A DNA stretch of 58,239 nucleotides from Chloracidobacterium sp. (GCA_025362075.1 JANYIL010000200.1:1-58239); one strand, 5' to 3'. Positions 40,757-49,398 are shown, counted from the first letter of the stretch. The notes: a model not told the origin generated them from the letters alone. Numbers and translations: made by a program.

Positions 40757-41039
40757 CTTCTTCTCGATAGACAGTAATAATAACCAACTTGCCCGTAGGC
40801 CCTAATTTTGCCACAACCGTGATGTCTAAGTCATCAAGAGTTTTGCCCACGACGAGATATTTCGATTCGGCGGTATTTTCGTCTCGTTGACGTTCGATGA
40901 TCTCGCCGGTGAGTATGGCATTTTCAACATCAAGTATCGAGAGTTTGTCATTCTCCATTTCCTCTTCGCCGTGAATCGTCATCACGTATTCCAGCGAGCG
41001 AATCAGATCACGCATTTTGTCACGTATCTTCTCAAACAT
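40740..41039 (-). CDS. DUF4258-type toxin-like protein
   Basis: 99 residues. YVMTIHGEEEMENDKLSILDVENAILTGEIIERQRDENTAESKYLVVGKTLDDLDITVVAKLGPTGKLVIITVYREE has the basic-helix then strand pattern of DUF4258, a RelE-like fold commonly paired with YgiT zinc fingers. The start codon overlaps the deoB stop (TAATG), so it is translationally coupled to deoB. The role as a toxin is inferred from its partner. Confidence 0.78.
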   Translation of the reverse strand: MFEKIRDKMRDLIRSLEYVMTIHGEEEMENDKLSILDVENAILTGEIIERQRDENTAESKYLVVGKTLDDLDITVVAKLGPTGKLVIITVYREEDEYEN

Positions 41040-42217
41040 TACGTCAATTCCTGCAAAAAGCTAACGCCGTCAGCGATTCGCAGGCCGAAATTCTCCGCAA
41101 CCGTCTGCCCTATGTCCGAAAGAGATTGGCGAATTCCGAGATTGACTCCGGCTTTCGCGGATTTGCCATAGACAACCAGCGGTACGTATTCGCGGGTGTG
41201 GTCACTTCCCTCTTTCGTCGGGTCGTTGCCGTGGTCGGCGGTCATGATGAGGAGGTCGTCCGCCCTTAACGCGTCGATGATCTCGGGTAGACGGCTGTCG
41301 AAGTGTTCGAGGGCCTTTGCATATCCCTCGGTATCGCGGCGGTGGCCGTAGAGCATGTCAAAATCGACCAGATTGCTGAAAATCAATCCCGTGGAGTCCG
41401 CGTTGAGGGCATTGATCGTCTGATCGATCGTCTGCTCATTATTCTTGGCGGACAGGTCCTGTGTGACGCCCATTCCATTGTAAATGGACGCGATCTTGCC
41501 GATGCAGACAACATCAAGCCCTGCATTTTTCAATAACGGCAATAGATTGTCGGATGGCGGTGGCACAGCGTAATCGTGGCGATTTTCGGTGCGTTTGAAA
41601 TTTGCCGCGTTTTCGCCGAGGAAAGGGCGGGCTATCACGCGGGCCACCTCGTCGTCGCCACGCAGTATGTTCCGGGCGATCTCACAGATCTCGTAGAGGC
41701 GGTCAATAGGCACGATGTACTCATGGGCGGCGATTTGAAAGACCGAGTCGGCTGACGTGTAAACGATCGGTTTGCCCGTTCGAATATGTTCCTCACCTAG
41801 CTCTTTGATAATTTCAGTGCCGCTCGCCGGGTAATTGCCGAGAACGCCCGGAACAGAAGTTTTAGCCACGAATTCATGAATAATGCGCGGCGGAAAACCA
41901 TCGGGAAAAGTCGGGAAACCTGTTTTCAATATAATTCCGGCCATCTCCCAGTGCCCGGTCGTCGTGTCCTTGCCATCGGATTTGAGCGTGCATTTGCCGA
42001 ACGAACCGGTTGGATGCTCGACAGCGGCAAGGCCCTTGAGCGGGGTGATGTTACCGATCCCCATCGCTTGCAAATTGGGTAAATTTACCCGGCGCGACTC
42101 AAATATATGCCCGAGCGTGTGCGCTCCGGCGTCGCCCCACGCCGCCGCGTCCGGCATCTCGCCGATGCCCGCCGAATCCAATACCATCAAACAGATGCGT
42201 CCAAATTTCGTTGTCAT
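41039..42217 (-). CDS. deoB: Phosphopentomutase
   Basis: 392 residues from the ATG at 42217; the frame extends six codons further, but MTTKFGRICLMVLDSAGIGEMPDA is the family start. Metal and catalytic residues lie in DSAGIGEMPDA, KDTTTGHWEMAG (the phosphorylated Thr), SADSVFQIAAHE, DFDMLYGHRRD and MTADHGNDPT. It interconverts (deoxy)ribose-1- and -5-phosphate in nucleoside salvage. A palindromic repeat lies directly upstream, with no good ribosome site. The toxin-like gene is coupled to its end. Confidence 0.94.
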   Translation of the reverse strand: MTTKFGRICLMVLDSAGIGEMPDAAAWGDAGAHTLGHIFESRRVNLPNLQAMGIGNITPLKGLAAVEHPTGSFGKCTLKSDGKDTTTGHWEMAGIILKTGFPTFPDGFPPRIIHEFVAKTSVPGVLGNYPASGTEIIKELGEEHIRTGKPIVYTSADSVFQIAAHEYIVPIDRLYEICEIARNILRGDDEVARVIARPFLGENAANFKRTENRHDYAVPPPSDNLLPLLKNAGLDVVCIGKIASIYNGMGVTQDLSAKNNEQTIDQTINALNADSTGLIFSNLVDFDMLYGHRRDTEGYAKALEHFDSRLPEIIDALRADDLLIMTADHGNDPTKEGSDHTREYVPLVVYGKSAKAGVNLGIRQSLSDIGQTVAENFGLRIADGVSFLQELT

Positions 42218-42230
42218 AAGTAAAGATTTT

Positions 42231-42309
42231 GCCACGAATTACACGAATGTCACGAATACGGAAGGATCTTCATACGTGCAATTTGTGTAATTCGTGGCTA
42301 AATTTCTTA
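42231..42309. repeat. Palindromic repeat TAAGAAATTTAGCCACGAAT family (copy 2)
   Basis: GCCACGAATTACACGAAT (left, from 42231) faces its complement (to 42300). The right end contains the TAA stop of the VWA gene (42307-42309). It separates the VWA and deoB genes, both on the minus strand. Confidence 0.8.
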
Positions 42310-43416
42310 GTTGGCCGGGGCGGTATAGCCCTCGCGGGCCCTGACCTGCGTGCCGGCCGGTACGGATTTCAGTTCGACCTTGATCCTGCGGTAGGTTCCG
42401 TCGCGTTTATCGTTGGATGGGTAATAGCCGAGCGTATATTTAGTGCCGATCTCGTCCGCAACGCTTCTGAAAGCGCTCCGGGCCTGGCTCAGGTCGTCAA
42501 CGGGAAAAACACGGCCTCCGGAGAGGCGGGCGAGTTCCGCCATCTCGGTGTCGGCCACCTCGTACAACTTTTTGCTGATGGCCAAACGCTCAAAATCGCC
42601 GAGCCCGCAAAAATTTACGGCTTTTTCGACGTTGGCTCCTCGGCCAAAGCTGCGGTAATAACGGCGTATCTGAGCATCCGAAAACCTGATCGCCGTCCGG
42701 CAATCGCCCAGCAGGCTGTTTTCAAAGAATTCACGTGTATCGACCTTGATAAAAAATGAAATGATACCCGCCTGCCCAAGTTCCTGTCTGGCAGAGGAAA
42801 AATCTGCCGCGCTGGTCGAATCGACGCCGTCAGTCAAGGCGACTAACGCGCGGCGACCGCGAAACTCTTCTTTCGGGGCGTCGCGAAAAACTTTCTCGAC
42901 GACCTGTAGCAGCGAGTCGTAATATGGCGTCCCGTTACTCGTCCTGACCCGGGCGATCGCGTCGTTAAGTTTTTTTCGGTCATCCGTCAGCGGCGATAAG
43001 ATCTCGCTGACCGCATAGGCCTGTGTCGATGTTCGCTCGGTGTTGAACGCAATGATCGACACTCGGTCGCCCGGTCGCAAACTCGCCACAAAATCCTGGG
43101 CGGACCGCTGGATCAATTGAAGGTCCCCTCGGGCCGACCCGGAGGTGTCGAGCAGCAAGGCCACCTCGAACGGGGCCGCAGTCGCCGAAAAATCGACCGT
43201 TTCCTGACGCTTGCCGTCCTCGTAAATTATAAAGTTAGTGGCGTTCAGGCCGCGAACCGGCGAGCCGTTGGGTGAGTTGACGGCGATCGGAACGTCCACG
43301 AGCTGCGTGTCGACGCGAATCACGTCGTCCTTGCCGCCGGGCTTAGTCTGGGCCTCGACAGCAAAGCAAAAACCCAATCCGACGATCGACAACAGAATCA
43401 CATACAACGTCCGCAT
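42307..43416 (-). CDS. VWFA-related acidobacterial-domain secreted protein
   Basis: 369 residues from the ATG at 43416 (signal MRTLYVILLSIVGLGFCFAVEAQ); a long upstream frame extension is unsupported. VPIAVNSPNGSPVRGLNATNFIIYEDGKRQETVDF precedes VALLLDTSGSARGD, the MIDAS Asp-x-Ser-x-Ser motif of a von Willebrand A domain. ALVALTDGVDSTSA and LGYYPSNDKRDGTYRRIKV close the domain. This arrangement is the 'VWFA-related Acidobacterial domain' family. Probably an exported adhesion- or interaction-type protein. Two further Cys (about GDCRTAIRF and VNFCGLGD) could form a disulfide. Confidence 0.88.
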   Translation of the reverse strand: MRTLYVILLSIVGLGFCFAVEAQTKPGGKDDVIRVDTQLVDVPIAVNSPNGSPVRGLNATNFIIYEDGKRQETVDFSATAAPFEVALLLDTSGSARGDLQLIQRSAQDFVASLRPGDRVSIIAFNTERTSTQAYAVSEILSPLTDDRKKLNDAIARVRTSNGTPYYDSLLQVVEKVFRDAPKEEFRGRRALVALTDGVDSTSAADFSSARQELGQAGIISFFIKVDTREFFENSLLGDCRTAIRFSDAQIRRYYRSFGRGANVEKAVNFCGLGDFERLAISKKLYEVADTEMAELARLSGGRVFPVDDLSQARSAFRSVADEIGTKYTLGYYPSNDKRDGTYRRIKVELKSVPAGTQVRAREGYTAPAN

Positions 43417-43634
43417 CGAATACAACCTCTCAGTACGGAACCTAGTGTAGCAAAATAAATTGCAGATAATGGAACTTTTTTGAATTTTAGGTATAGCAAA
43501 TTGGTAATTTATGGTATCCTTTTCAGAAGGTTCGTTATTTCGTCGGGTTACGTTTGCATCCATTTGAAATCGGAATGTTTGTAAGGGGTTCCCAAAGTCT
43601 AAACTGCAAATTCTAAATCGGTCGAGTAAGAGTC

Positions 43635-45068
43635 ATGAAAAATAAATCTATCCTGAGTTTTTTGGTGTTAACACTTTCTTTGAGTTTGGCGCTCGTCATA
43701 CAAGCGGTTGCGCAGGACGGTAGTTCGGATACCCTGAAGGACGCTCAGTCACCTCAGGCTCCGGAAGCGGCAAACTCGAAAGTTTTCATCACTTATTTTA
43801 GTGGTCGAAATGAAGTCCCTAATGCTAACGCATCGGCGGCCACTGGCTTTGGCCGCGTTGTACTTAACGATGCCGAGACCCAGATCACCGCATCTTTTTA
43901 TTGGACTGGCATAGGCCCCGGCTCGACAAGCGGACATATTCACGGACCGGCGGCGGTTACTGCAACTGCTCCAGTACTTTTCAACTTAGCACCGGCAACG
44001 GGTACGAATGGCTCAACTGTCGACCAGGTTTTTACTGTGACCGCCACGGACGTATCAAATTTAAGGGCCGGATTGTTTTATATGAACATCCACTCGGCGA
44101 CAAATTTCCCGGGCGGCGAAATTCGCGGGCAATTGGTAGCGGCTCGCGCAAAGGGCGACTATGACGGCGACGGCCGTAGCGATTATGGTGTTCTTAGACA
44201 AGGAGCGGGCGCTAACGGAAATGTTCAATGGTATATTAAGCCGAGCAATGGAAATTCAGAAATTCAGCGTTTATTCGGACTGAATTCGGACACAGCAATT
44301 CCGGCCGATTACGATGGCGACGGCAAAACGGATATTGCGGTCTGGCGTTATTCACCCTCACCGGCTATATTCTACGTTCTCAGGAGCAGCGACAGCACGC
44401 TACAGACCTTTGTTTTCGGTGTAGCTGGCGACCAGGTGATCACGGGTGATTTCACGGGCGATGGCAAGGCGGATCCCGCCGTCTACCGGCCGCCTTCAAC
44501 CAGCACCGGAACCGGCACTTTCTGGTATTTCCCGACAAGCGGTCCGTTCGCCCTTCGACCTGTCGCCGTTCCGTTCGGAGTATCGGGTGATTTCCCTGTC
44601 CCCGGAGACTTTAACGGCGACGGTAAAGCAGATTTTTGTGTTTTTCATAACACCAACGGTATCGCGACCTTTAACGTCCGTTATGGTACCGATACTCTGC
44701 TGTCAGGACCTCCTGACACAACCACCTATTTTGGTAGGTTTGCGACCGACTCGTTTATTCAGGGAGACTTTGATGGCGATGGCAAGGCCGACCCTGCCGT
44801 AACGCGAGTCGAATCCGGGCAGCTTGTTTGGTACTATCTGCCTAGTTCGGGCGGTAGCTTCTCACGAATAGTTTGGGGCATTGGGGCGACAGATTTCCAG
44901 GTTCCCGGCGACTATGACGGCGACGGTAAAACTGATCAAGCTATCTGGCGTCCGAGCACCACCGCTGGGGCTACCGCATTCTACGTTCTTAAGTCGTCGA
45001 GCGGGTTCCTCTTCCAACAGTGGGGTATCAACTCGGATACGCCGCTTAGTTTTGACGTGGCTCAATAA
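43635..45068 (+). CDS. Secreted CHRD-domain protein with FG-GAP-like repeats
   Basis: 477 residues with a signal peptide ending near VIQAVAQ. Residues about 48-150 form a CHRD domain (VFITYFSGRNEVPNANASA...GHIHGPAAVTATAPVLF...PGGEIRGQL). After it come at least six D-x-D-G-D-G-x-x-D calcium-binding repeats in the FG-GAP/VCBS style (YDGDGRSD, YDGDGKTD, FTGDGKAD, FNGDGKAD, FDGDGKAD, YDGDGKTD), each with a short strand-rich module. Likely an exported, calcium-dependent beta-propeller. A strong terminator follows at 45087. Confidence 0.88.
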   Translation: MKNKSILSFLVLTLSLSLALVIQAVAQDGSSDTLKDAQSPQAPEAANSKVFITYFSGRNEVPNANASAATGFGRVVLNDAETQITASFYWTGIGPGSTSGHIHGPAAVTATAPVLFNLAPATGTNGSTVDQVFTVTATDVSNLRAGLFYMNIHSATNFPGGEIRGQLVAARAKGDYDGDGRSDYGVLRQGAGANGNVQWYIKPSNGNSEIQRLFGLNSDTAIPADYDGDGKTDIAVWRYSPSPAIFYVLRSSDSTLQTFVFGVAGDQVITGDFTGDGKADPAVYRPPSTSTGTGTFWYFPTSGPFALRPVAVPFGVSGDFPVPGDFNGDGKADFCVFHNTNGIATFNVRYGTDTLLSGPPDTTTYFGRFATDSFIQGDFDGDGKADPAVTRVESGQLVWYYLPSSGGSFSRIVWGIGATDFQVPGDYDGDGKTDQAIWRPSTTAGATAFYVLKSSSGFLFQQWGINSDTPLSFDVAQ

Positions 45069-45086
45069 GTGCACGCCACCTAAATC

Positions 45087-45124
45087 GAAGAAAGAGGCCG
45101 TCTGAAAAGACGGCCTCTTTCTTC
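45087..45124 (+). terminator. Strong terminator after the CHRD gene
   Basis: GAAGAAAGAGGCCGTC (45087-45102) pairs perfectly with GACGGCCTCTTTCTTC (45109-45124) over a 6-base loop. The T-rich right arm suits rho-independent termination. Confidence 0.85.
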
Positions 45125-45231
45125 GCACAAAGAGTAGCAGTGGACATTTAGATTTGAGGGGGAGAAGGAGATGGAAAGTGCGTACGCTAACTTCAATCCG
45201 CAACCATTGACAACTAACTTCAGATCAAAAT

Positions 45232-45266
45232 AAAAAGGCCGCCTGAAAATAAGTTCCCAGACAGCC
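45232..45266 (-). terminator. Terminator of trxA
   Basis: On the minus strand GGCTGTCTG pairs with CAGGCGGCC (two wobble pairs) over a 12-base loop and is followed by TTTTT (45232-45236). It lies 30 bases after the trxA stop. Confidence 0.65.
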
Positions 45267-45298
45267 CAGTTTATTTGGTTGTTAATGTTCGCAAAATA

Positions 45299-45625
45299 TC
45301 AAACGTACTTTTCGATCACTTTGGCGATCGCGTCACGTGAAACCGCACCGACTATCCGCTCCTGTTCCTGGCCGCCTTTAAAGAGGACAAGCGTCGGGAT
45401 GCCGCGAATGCCGTACTGCTGCGGGACGTTGAGATTTTCGTCAACGTTCATCTTAAACACCCCAGCTTTGCCATCGTATTCCTCAGCAACGGCCTCGACC
45501 GACGGAGCGATCATGCGGCAGGGGCCGCACCATTCGGCCCAAAAATCCACGAGGACCGGTTTGTCCGATCCTAAAACATCGGCTTCAAATGCCGAATCCG
45601 TTACTACTTTTGTAAAATTTCCCAT
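45299..45625 (-). CDS. trxA: Thioredoxin
   Basis: 108 residues, standard thioredoxin size. VLVDFWAEWCGPCRMIAPSVEAVAEEY has the WCGPC active site, and GIRGIPTLVLFKGGQ has the cis-Pro loop. It reduces protein disulfides in the cytosol. The gene stands alone and its terminator is at 45232. It lies upstream of a group of redox-related genes on the same strand, but 339 bases apart. Confidence 0.96.
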   Translation of the reverse strand: MGNFTKVVTDSAFEADVLGSDKPVLVDFWAEWCGPCRMIAPSVEAVAEEYDGKAGVFKMNVDENLNVPQQYGIRGIPTLVLFKGGQEQERIVGAVSRDAIAKVIEKYV

Positions 45626-45800
45626 TATTGCTCCTTTTTAAGTAATATTTATATTAACTTTTTCATCAAACTTTTGCCAAATTCGGGTAGTCGGTCAGTA
45701 TGAAATCACAAACCTTTTCGTGCCTGCGGAGCAGCCTTAATAGCGTTAACTACACATGAAGCCGAAAGCGGAATGTGTAGTCGGGGCCACCGCAAAGTCC

Positions 45801-45861
45801 GAAGCCTGTGAAACAGGCGAGACTATTTTGTCGGCGTCCTGTCGCCTGTTACACAGGCTCC
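45801..45861. repeat. Palindromic repeat GCCTGTGAAACAGGC in the trxA-osmC spacer
   Basis: Left arm 45801-45820 and right arm 45842-45861 match at 18 of 20 bases (GAAGCCTGTGAAACAGGCGA / complement). Another hairpin, CCCCAGGT...ACCTGGGG, follows at about 45879-45908. These fill the 338-base gene-free stretch 45626-45963. Confidence 0.7.
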
Positions 45862-45963
45862 AAAACCTTATCGTCAACCCCCAGGTTTCGCTGCGGCTCC
45901 ACCTGGGGCTAAAGTTATGTCGCTGCTTTGCAGCTAACAACCCCGAGTTTCCGCAGTCCGATT

Positions 45964-46401
45964 TCAAGCTGATCCACTACTCAAACTCGCCTTGAGATTG
46001 ATTGTCACCGCAGCCAAAGCCTTGCTGATCGGACAACCTTTCTTGGTTGCCAGTGCCAGTTCCTGAAATGCTGCATCTTCTATTCCGTCAACATCGGCTT
46101 TTGTTTCAAGATCGATATGTTTGATGACGAACCCTGCGTCGTCCTTGCCTAAAAACACCCTGGCCTCGGTATGAACGCTGTTCGCCGGCGTCCCATTTTT
46201 CTCGAGCGTGGCATTGAGCGCCATCGTATAACAGCCCGCGAGCGATGCTCCTAAAAGCTCCTCCGGATTCGTCCCCGGCTCGTCGCCCATTCGGGTGTTG
46301 AACGAAAACGCCCCCTCAAATAACCCGCTGCCAAGGGCCATTTTGCCCTTGCCGTCTAACAAACTTCCCGTCCATTCTGCTTTTGCACTTCTTTCCGGCA
46401 T
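45964..46401 (-). CDS. OsmC-family peroxide resistance protein
   Basis: 145 residues from the ATG at 46401. The N-terminal RSAKAEWTGSLLDGKGKMALGSGLFEGAFSF precedes PEELLGASLAGCYTMALNATLEKNG with the first reactive Cys (about residue 57). KKGCPISKALAAVTI holds the second (about 122). OsmC proteins reduce organic hydroperoxides through these cysteines. It is the last gene of the Rrf2 - nitroreductase - MDR - NADP oxidoreductase - OsmC series. Confidence 0.9.
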   Translation of the reverse strand: MPERSAKAEWTGSLLDGKGKMALGSGLFEGAFSFNTRMGDEPGTNPEELLGASLAGCYTMALNATLEKNGTPANSVHTEARVFLGKDDAGFVIKHIDLETKADVDGIEDAAFQELALATKKGCPISKALAAVTINLKASLSSGSA

Positions 46402-46435
46402 ATTTTTTCCCCTTTTTCTTTTTTAATATTCAACC

Positions 46436-47074
46436 CTATCGTTTCAAAAACTTGAAAGCATGTGTCCAGGTATTATTCTTGAATCCGTAATTTATCCAAA
46501 GCGAAGCTAACGTTTCGAGGAAAAATGCTTGTTCAATGTCCCCAAGATCTTCGACATCCCATCCAAACTCCTTAATTAGCCCTGTCGCCTCCGCCTTGGC
46601 AACCTCGTCATTTCCGGCAATAAACTGAGTTGCGGTGTCATCTCCAAACTTTGGATCGACCATAACCGCCGCTCCTATCGTATTGAACGCCTTGACTACA
46701 TTCGCCTTCGGAAGTTCTCGCTGGATCTGCTCACCCAGCGAATTTCCAACTGTCGCCGAAAATTTTGGCGGCACGCCCGATGAAAAATCGAGCGAGTTCG
46801 TCACGTCGATAACCGTCTTACCACTAAAATTATCCTTTCCAGCAAGATCGATGGCAGTGAGGGCCGCTTCGCCAAGTACGATGATACTGACAACATCGCC
46901 GAACGCCGCTGCGTCTTCAAAAGTTCCGACAGATGCTTTTTCGGAGGCAGCCGCCAGCCATTCCGATAGTTTGCTCGCGTCCCTCGATCCGAGCTTGACC
47001 TCGTGGCCGTGTGCAAGAAAGCCGCTTCCTAATGTCTGTGCCACTCCGCCCGAACCTATTATTCCTATTTTCAT
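46436..47074 (-). CDS. NADP oxidoreductase (F420-dependent reductase-like, NAD-binding)
   Basis: 212 residues from the ATG at 47074; a frame 16 codons longer covers an AT-rich spacer and is rejected. MKIGIIGSGGVAQTLGSGFLAHGHEV is a Rossmann start (GxGxxA/G), with VKLGSRD as the NADPH 2'-phosphate site. ASVGTFEDAAAFGDVVSIIV and KTVIDVTNSLDF follow the F420:NADP oxidoreductase/NADP_oxidase pattern. The redox partner is unknown. It lies between OsmC and the MDR gene on the same strand. Confidence 0.8.
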   Translation of the reverse strand: MKIGIIGSGGVAQTLGSGFLAHGHEVKLGSRDASKLSEWLAAASEKASVGTFEDAAAFGDVVSIIVLGEAALTAIDLAGKDNFSGKTVIDVTNSLDFSSGVPPKFSATVGNSLGEQIQRELPKANVVKAFNTIGAAVMVDPKFGDDTATQFIAGNDEVAKAEATGLIKEFGWDVEDLGDIEQAFFLETLASLWINYGFKNNTWTHAFKFLKR

Positions 47075-47088
47075 TTTTTCCCTCCTTA

Positions 47089-47099
47089 TTTGTATCAAA
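47089..47099. promoter_or_regulatory. TTTGTATCAAA motif before the NADP oxidoreductase gene
   Basis: TTTG-N3-CAAA lies 15 bases before the gene start (47074). The same 11-base word (reverse orientation) is at 48944-48954 in front of the nitroreductase gene, so it may be a shared operator. AT-rich composition makes chance possible. Confidence 0.35.
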
Positions 47100-48102
47100 T
47101 TTTGACGACGATTTTCCCACAATGCGAACCGCTCTCCATATATTTCAACGCCTCTCGCACAGCTTCAAATTCAAAAACCTTATCGATGGCGGGCCGCAAT
47201 TTATGCTCCCCGATCGCCGAGTTCATATGTTCGAACATTTCACGCGACCCGACAAAAATACCCTGAACGCGGATTCCCTTCATAAATACCGGTATCGGAT
47301 TGAATTCGCCCGCCATGTCGAGGGCCCCGATCAACGCGATATGCCCACCGACCCTAACCGCTCTAACCGATCTGGGAAGCGTGCCCGGACCGCCCACCTC
47401 TATGACATGATCGACTCCTTGGCCATCCGTCAATTCCACAACCGCCTTGTCCCAGTCTTCGCGAGAGCGATAATTTATCGTTTCGTCAGCACCCAACTGT
47501 CTTACTTTTTCGAGCTTTTCATCGCTGCTCGATGTGGCGATGACCTTGGCTCCGAAAAGCTTTGCAAGTTGAATGGCAAAGACGGAAACCCCGCCAGTAC
47601 CGAGTGTCAGAACCGTGTCACCGGCCTTAACCTTTCCCGATACAACCAATGCGTGCCAGGCGGTCACCGCCGCACACGGCAGCGTTGCGGCCTCTTCGTA
47701 AGATAGGTGCTCGGGAACCGCAACGACGGAATCCGTCTTAAACGGCGCGTATTCGCGTAAAACTCCGTCGCATCCGCCCGCACCGATAGCGGTCTTTGCT
47801 TTTTCGGCGGTCGGGCCACCGTTGATCCAGCCCGGGATGACGGTCGAGCAGACGCGACTCCCAACCTTCCATTTTGTAACCTCCGAACCGACCTCGACAA
47901 CCTCGCCGGCACCGTCCGAAAACGGAATAGCGGGCAGCTTCATTCGCGGGTTGTACAGTCCCTTAACGACCATCACATCGCGAAAATTCAGCGAGACGGC
48001 ACATAGTTTGACCAACACCTCATCCGCCGCCGGACGAGGCCTCTCTTTTTCGACCGGTCGAAGATCGTCTATCCCGAATTGTTCTATCTCGTATGCCTTC
48101 AT
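47095..48102 (-). CDS. Zinc-independent MDR-family NAD(P)-dependent oxidoreductase
   Basis: 335 residues, typical of quinone oxidoreductase-like medium-chain reductases. LPAIPFSDGAGEVVEVGSEVTKWKVGSRV is the N-terminal catalytic part, GDTVLTLGTGGVSVFAIQLAKLFGAKVIATSSS the Rossmann fold. The structural zinc Cys cluster is missing, and DHVIEVGGPGTLPRSVRAVRVGGHIALIG follows. It probably reduces a carbonyl or quinone with NADPH. It is flanked by redox genes on the same strand and separated from nitroreductase by 153 bases. Confidence 0.85.
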   Translation of the reverse strand: MKAYEIEQFGIDDLRPVEKERPRPAADEVLVKLCAVSLNFRDVMVVKGLYNPRMKLPAIPFSDGAGEVVEVGSEVTKWKVGSRVCSTVIPGWINGGPTAEKAKTAIGAGGCDGVLREYAPFKTDSVVAVPEHLSYEEAATLPCAAVTAWHALVVSGKVKAGDTVLTLGTGGVSVFAIQLAKLFGAKVIATSSSDEKLEKVRQLGADETINYRSREDWDKAVVELTDGQGVDHVIEVGGPGTLPRSVRAVRVGGHIALIGALDMAGEFNPIPVFMKGIRVQGIFVGSREMFEHMNSAIGEHKLRPAIDKVFEFEAVREALKYMESGSHCGKIVVKI

Positions 48103-48255
48103 ATCGTCAAATGCCTGGGGTTGTACGTCTATATACTATAATGCCTCCTTCAAAGCCCCCAAAATCGCAATACCAATCGAATAAACTCTACCGCCCTCGG
48201 CGTCCAATTTATGAATCGCGTAGTCACTTCACTCCCTCCTTGTCAGACCAGCCGC

Positions 48256-48909
48256 TCACACCCGCTGGATGATCTCATTGTCCGGCTTTCGCACCTTTGC
48301 CAGCGGCTCGAGCCAGTCGTTTGGGGCATCGCGATAACCGACGGCCGCGAGTGCAGTCACCGAAAAATCGGTCAAACCGAGAATTTCGTTAAACTGCGCC
48401 GGGTCAAACCCTTCCATCGGCGTCGCATCAATGCCCAGCAGAGCTGCCGTGTAGAGTAGGAAACCGAGCGGGATGTAAGCCTGTCGCGAATTCCATGTCT
48501 CGACGTAACCGCCGTCGACTGCCCTCTTTGCCGAGCCTTTCATCGTGTTTTCGTAATCGAACAGCGTCGCACGCGGAGTACCGCGAACCTCGGCGATGCG
48601 TTCGACAAAATGCTCGATATCGCTGTCCGAAAGTGTCTTTTTATATGCAAATGCAACAAGGTGCGATGCTTCGGTGATTGGCGTTTGGCCATAGGCGGCC
48701 GGTTTTAGCTTTTCGCGGACGGCCGGATCGGTGATCACGATAAATTTGTACGGCTGAATGCCAAAGCTCGACGGAGCCAGCGAGATCGCCTCTTCGATCG
48801 TCGCCCAATCGGCATCCGACACCTTACGATTCGGGTCGTACTGCTTAGTGGCGTAACGCCAATTCAACCCCTCGATCAATGCCTCATTTTCAATTAGTCT
48901 TTTTCCCAT
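48256..48909 (-). CDS. NAD(P)H nitroreductase family protein
   Basis: 217 residues from the ATG at 48909; the longer frame starts inside the promoter region. NWRYATKQYDPNRKVSDADWATIEEAISLAPSSFGIQPYKFIVIT is the FMN-binding start of the nitroreductase family. HLVAFAYKKT, AYIPLGFLLYTAALLGIDATPMEGFDP and VTALAAVGYRDA fit the NfsB/NfnB-like group. It reduces nitro compounds or quinones with NAD(P)H. It lies directly downstream of the Rrf2-family regulator. Confidence 0.9.
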   Translation of the reverse strand: MGKRLIENEALIEGLNWRYATKQYDPNRKVSDADWATIEEAISLAPSSFGIQPYKFIVITDPAVREKLKPAAYGQTPITEASHLVAFAYKKTLSDSDIEHFVERIAEVRGTPRATLFDYENTMKGSAKRAVDGGYVETWNSRQAYIPLGFLLYTAALLGIDATPMEGFDPAQFNEILGLTDFSVTALAAVGYRDAPNDWLEPLAKVRKPDNEIIQRV

Positions 48910-48943
48910 TTTTTCCCTCTTACGTAATAGATTTGTAACTCTT

Positions 48944-48954
48944 TTTGATACAAA
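48944..48954. promoter_or_regulatory. TTTGATACAAA motif and promoter region of the nitroreductase gene
   Basis: It is 35 bases before the ATG at 48909. On the minus strand TTGTAT, 18 bases and TATTAC resemble -35/-10 boxes. The motif is the same as at 47089-47099 (reverse), suggesting shared control, perhaps by the Rrf2 protein. Confidence 0.35.
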
Positions 48955-48969
48955 TACGATCAAAAAATT

Positions 48970-49395
48970 TTAGGCGTAAGCCAATTCGATCTTTGCGATC
49001 ACATCGCGAAGCGTATACTGCCGCAGTTTTTCGCCGACGCTCTGATCGATCTCTTTCTGCAAGTTGCACAAAAATGCCTCTATATTTTTGCCGACCGGAC
49101 AGTCCTGATTTGGCGATTTTGGATGAAGTGCGAACACCTCGCCGCAACATACCGCCTTGTAGATCTCACATAGACTGATGTCCTCAGGCTGACGAGCAAG
49201 CCGCGTCCCGCCAAAGGCCCCGGTCTGCGAAACGACAAGATTTGCATTGTTCAATTGGCCGAGCAGACGCCGAATCACGACCGCGTTAGTATTGACGCTG
49301 CCCGCTATACATTCCGACTTAACGTTCTCGTCGCCCGACCGGGCAAGCATCGTCAAAATGTGTACTGCCATTGCAAATTGACTGTTAGCTGCCAT
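48970..49395 (-). CDS. Rrf2-family transcriptional regulator
   Basis: 141 residues from the ATG at 49395 (MAANSQFAMAVHILTML); a frame 13 codons longer crosses an operator-like palindrome. The winged helix-turn-helix is SECIAGSVNTNAVVIRRLLGQLNNANLVVSQTGAFGGTRLARQPEDISL. The C-terminal half contains CCGEVF...CPVG...AFLC, cysteines that could bind an Fe-S cluster or sense oxidants or NO. It is the first gene of a likely redox-stress unit on the minus strand. Confidence 0.88.
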   Translation of the reverse strand: MAANSQFAMAVHILTMLARSGDENVKSECIAGSVNTNAVVIRRLLGQLNNANLVVSQTGAFGGTRLARQPEDISLCEIYKAVCCGEVFALHPKSPNQDCPVGKNIEAFLCNLQKEIDQSVGEKLRQYTLRDVIAKIELAYA

Positions 49396-49398
49396 ATC

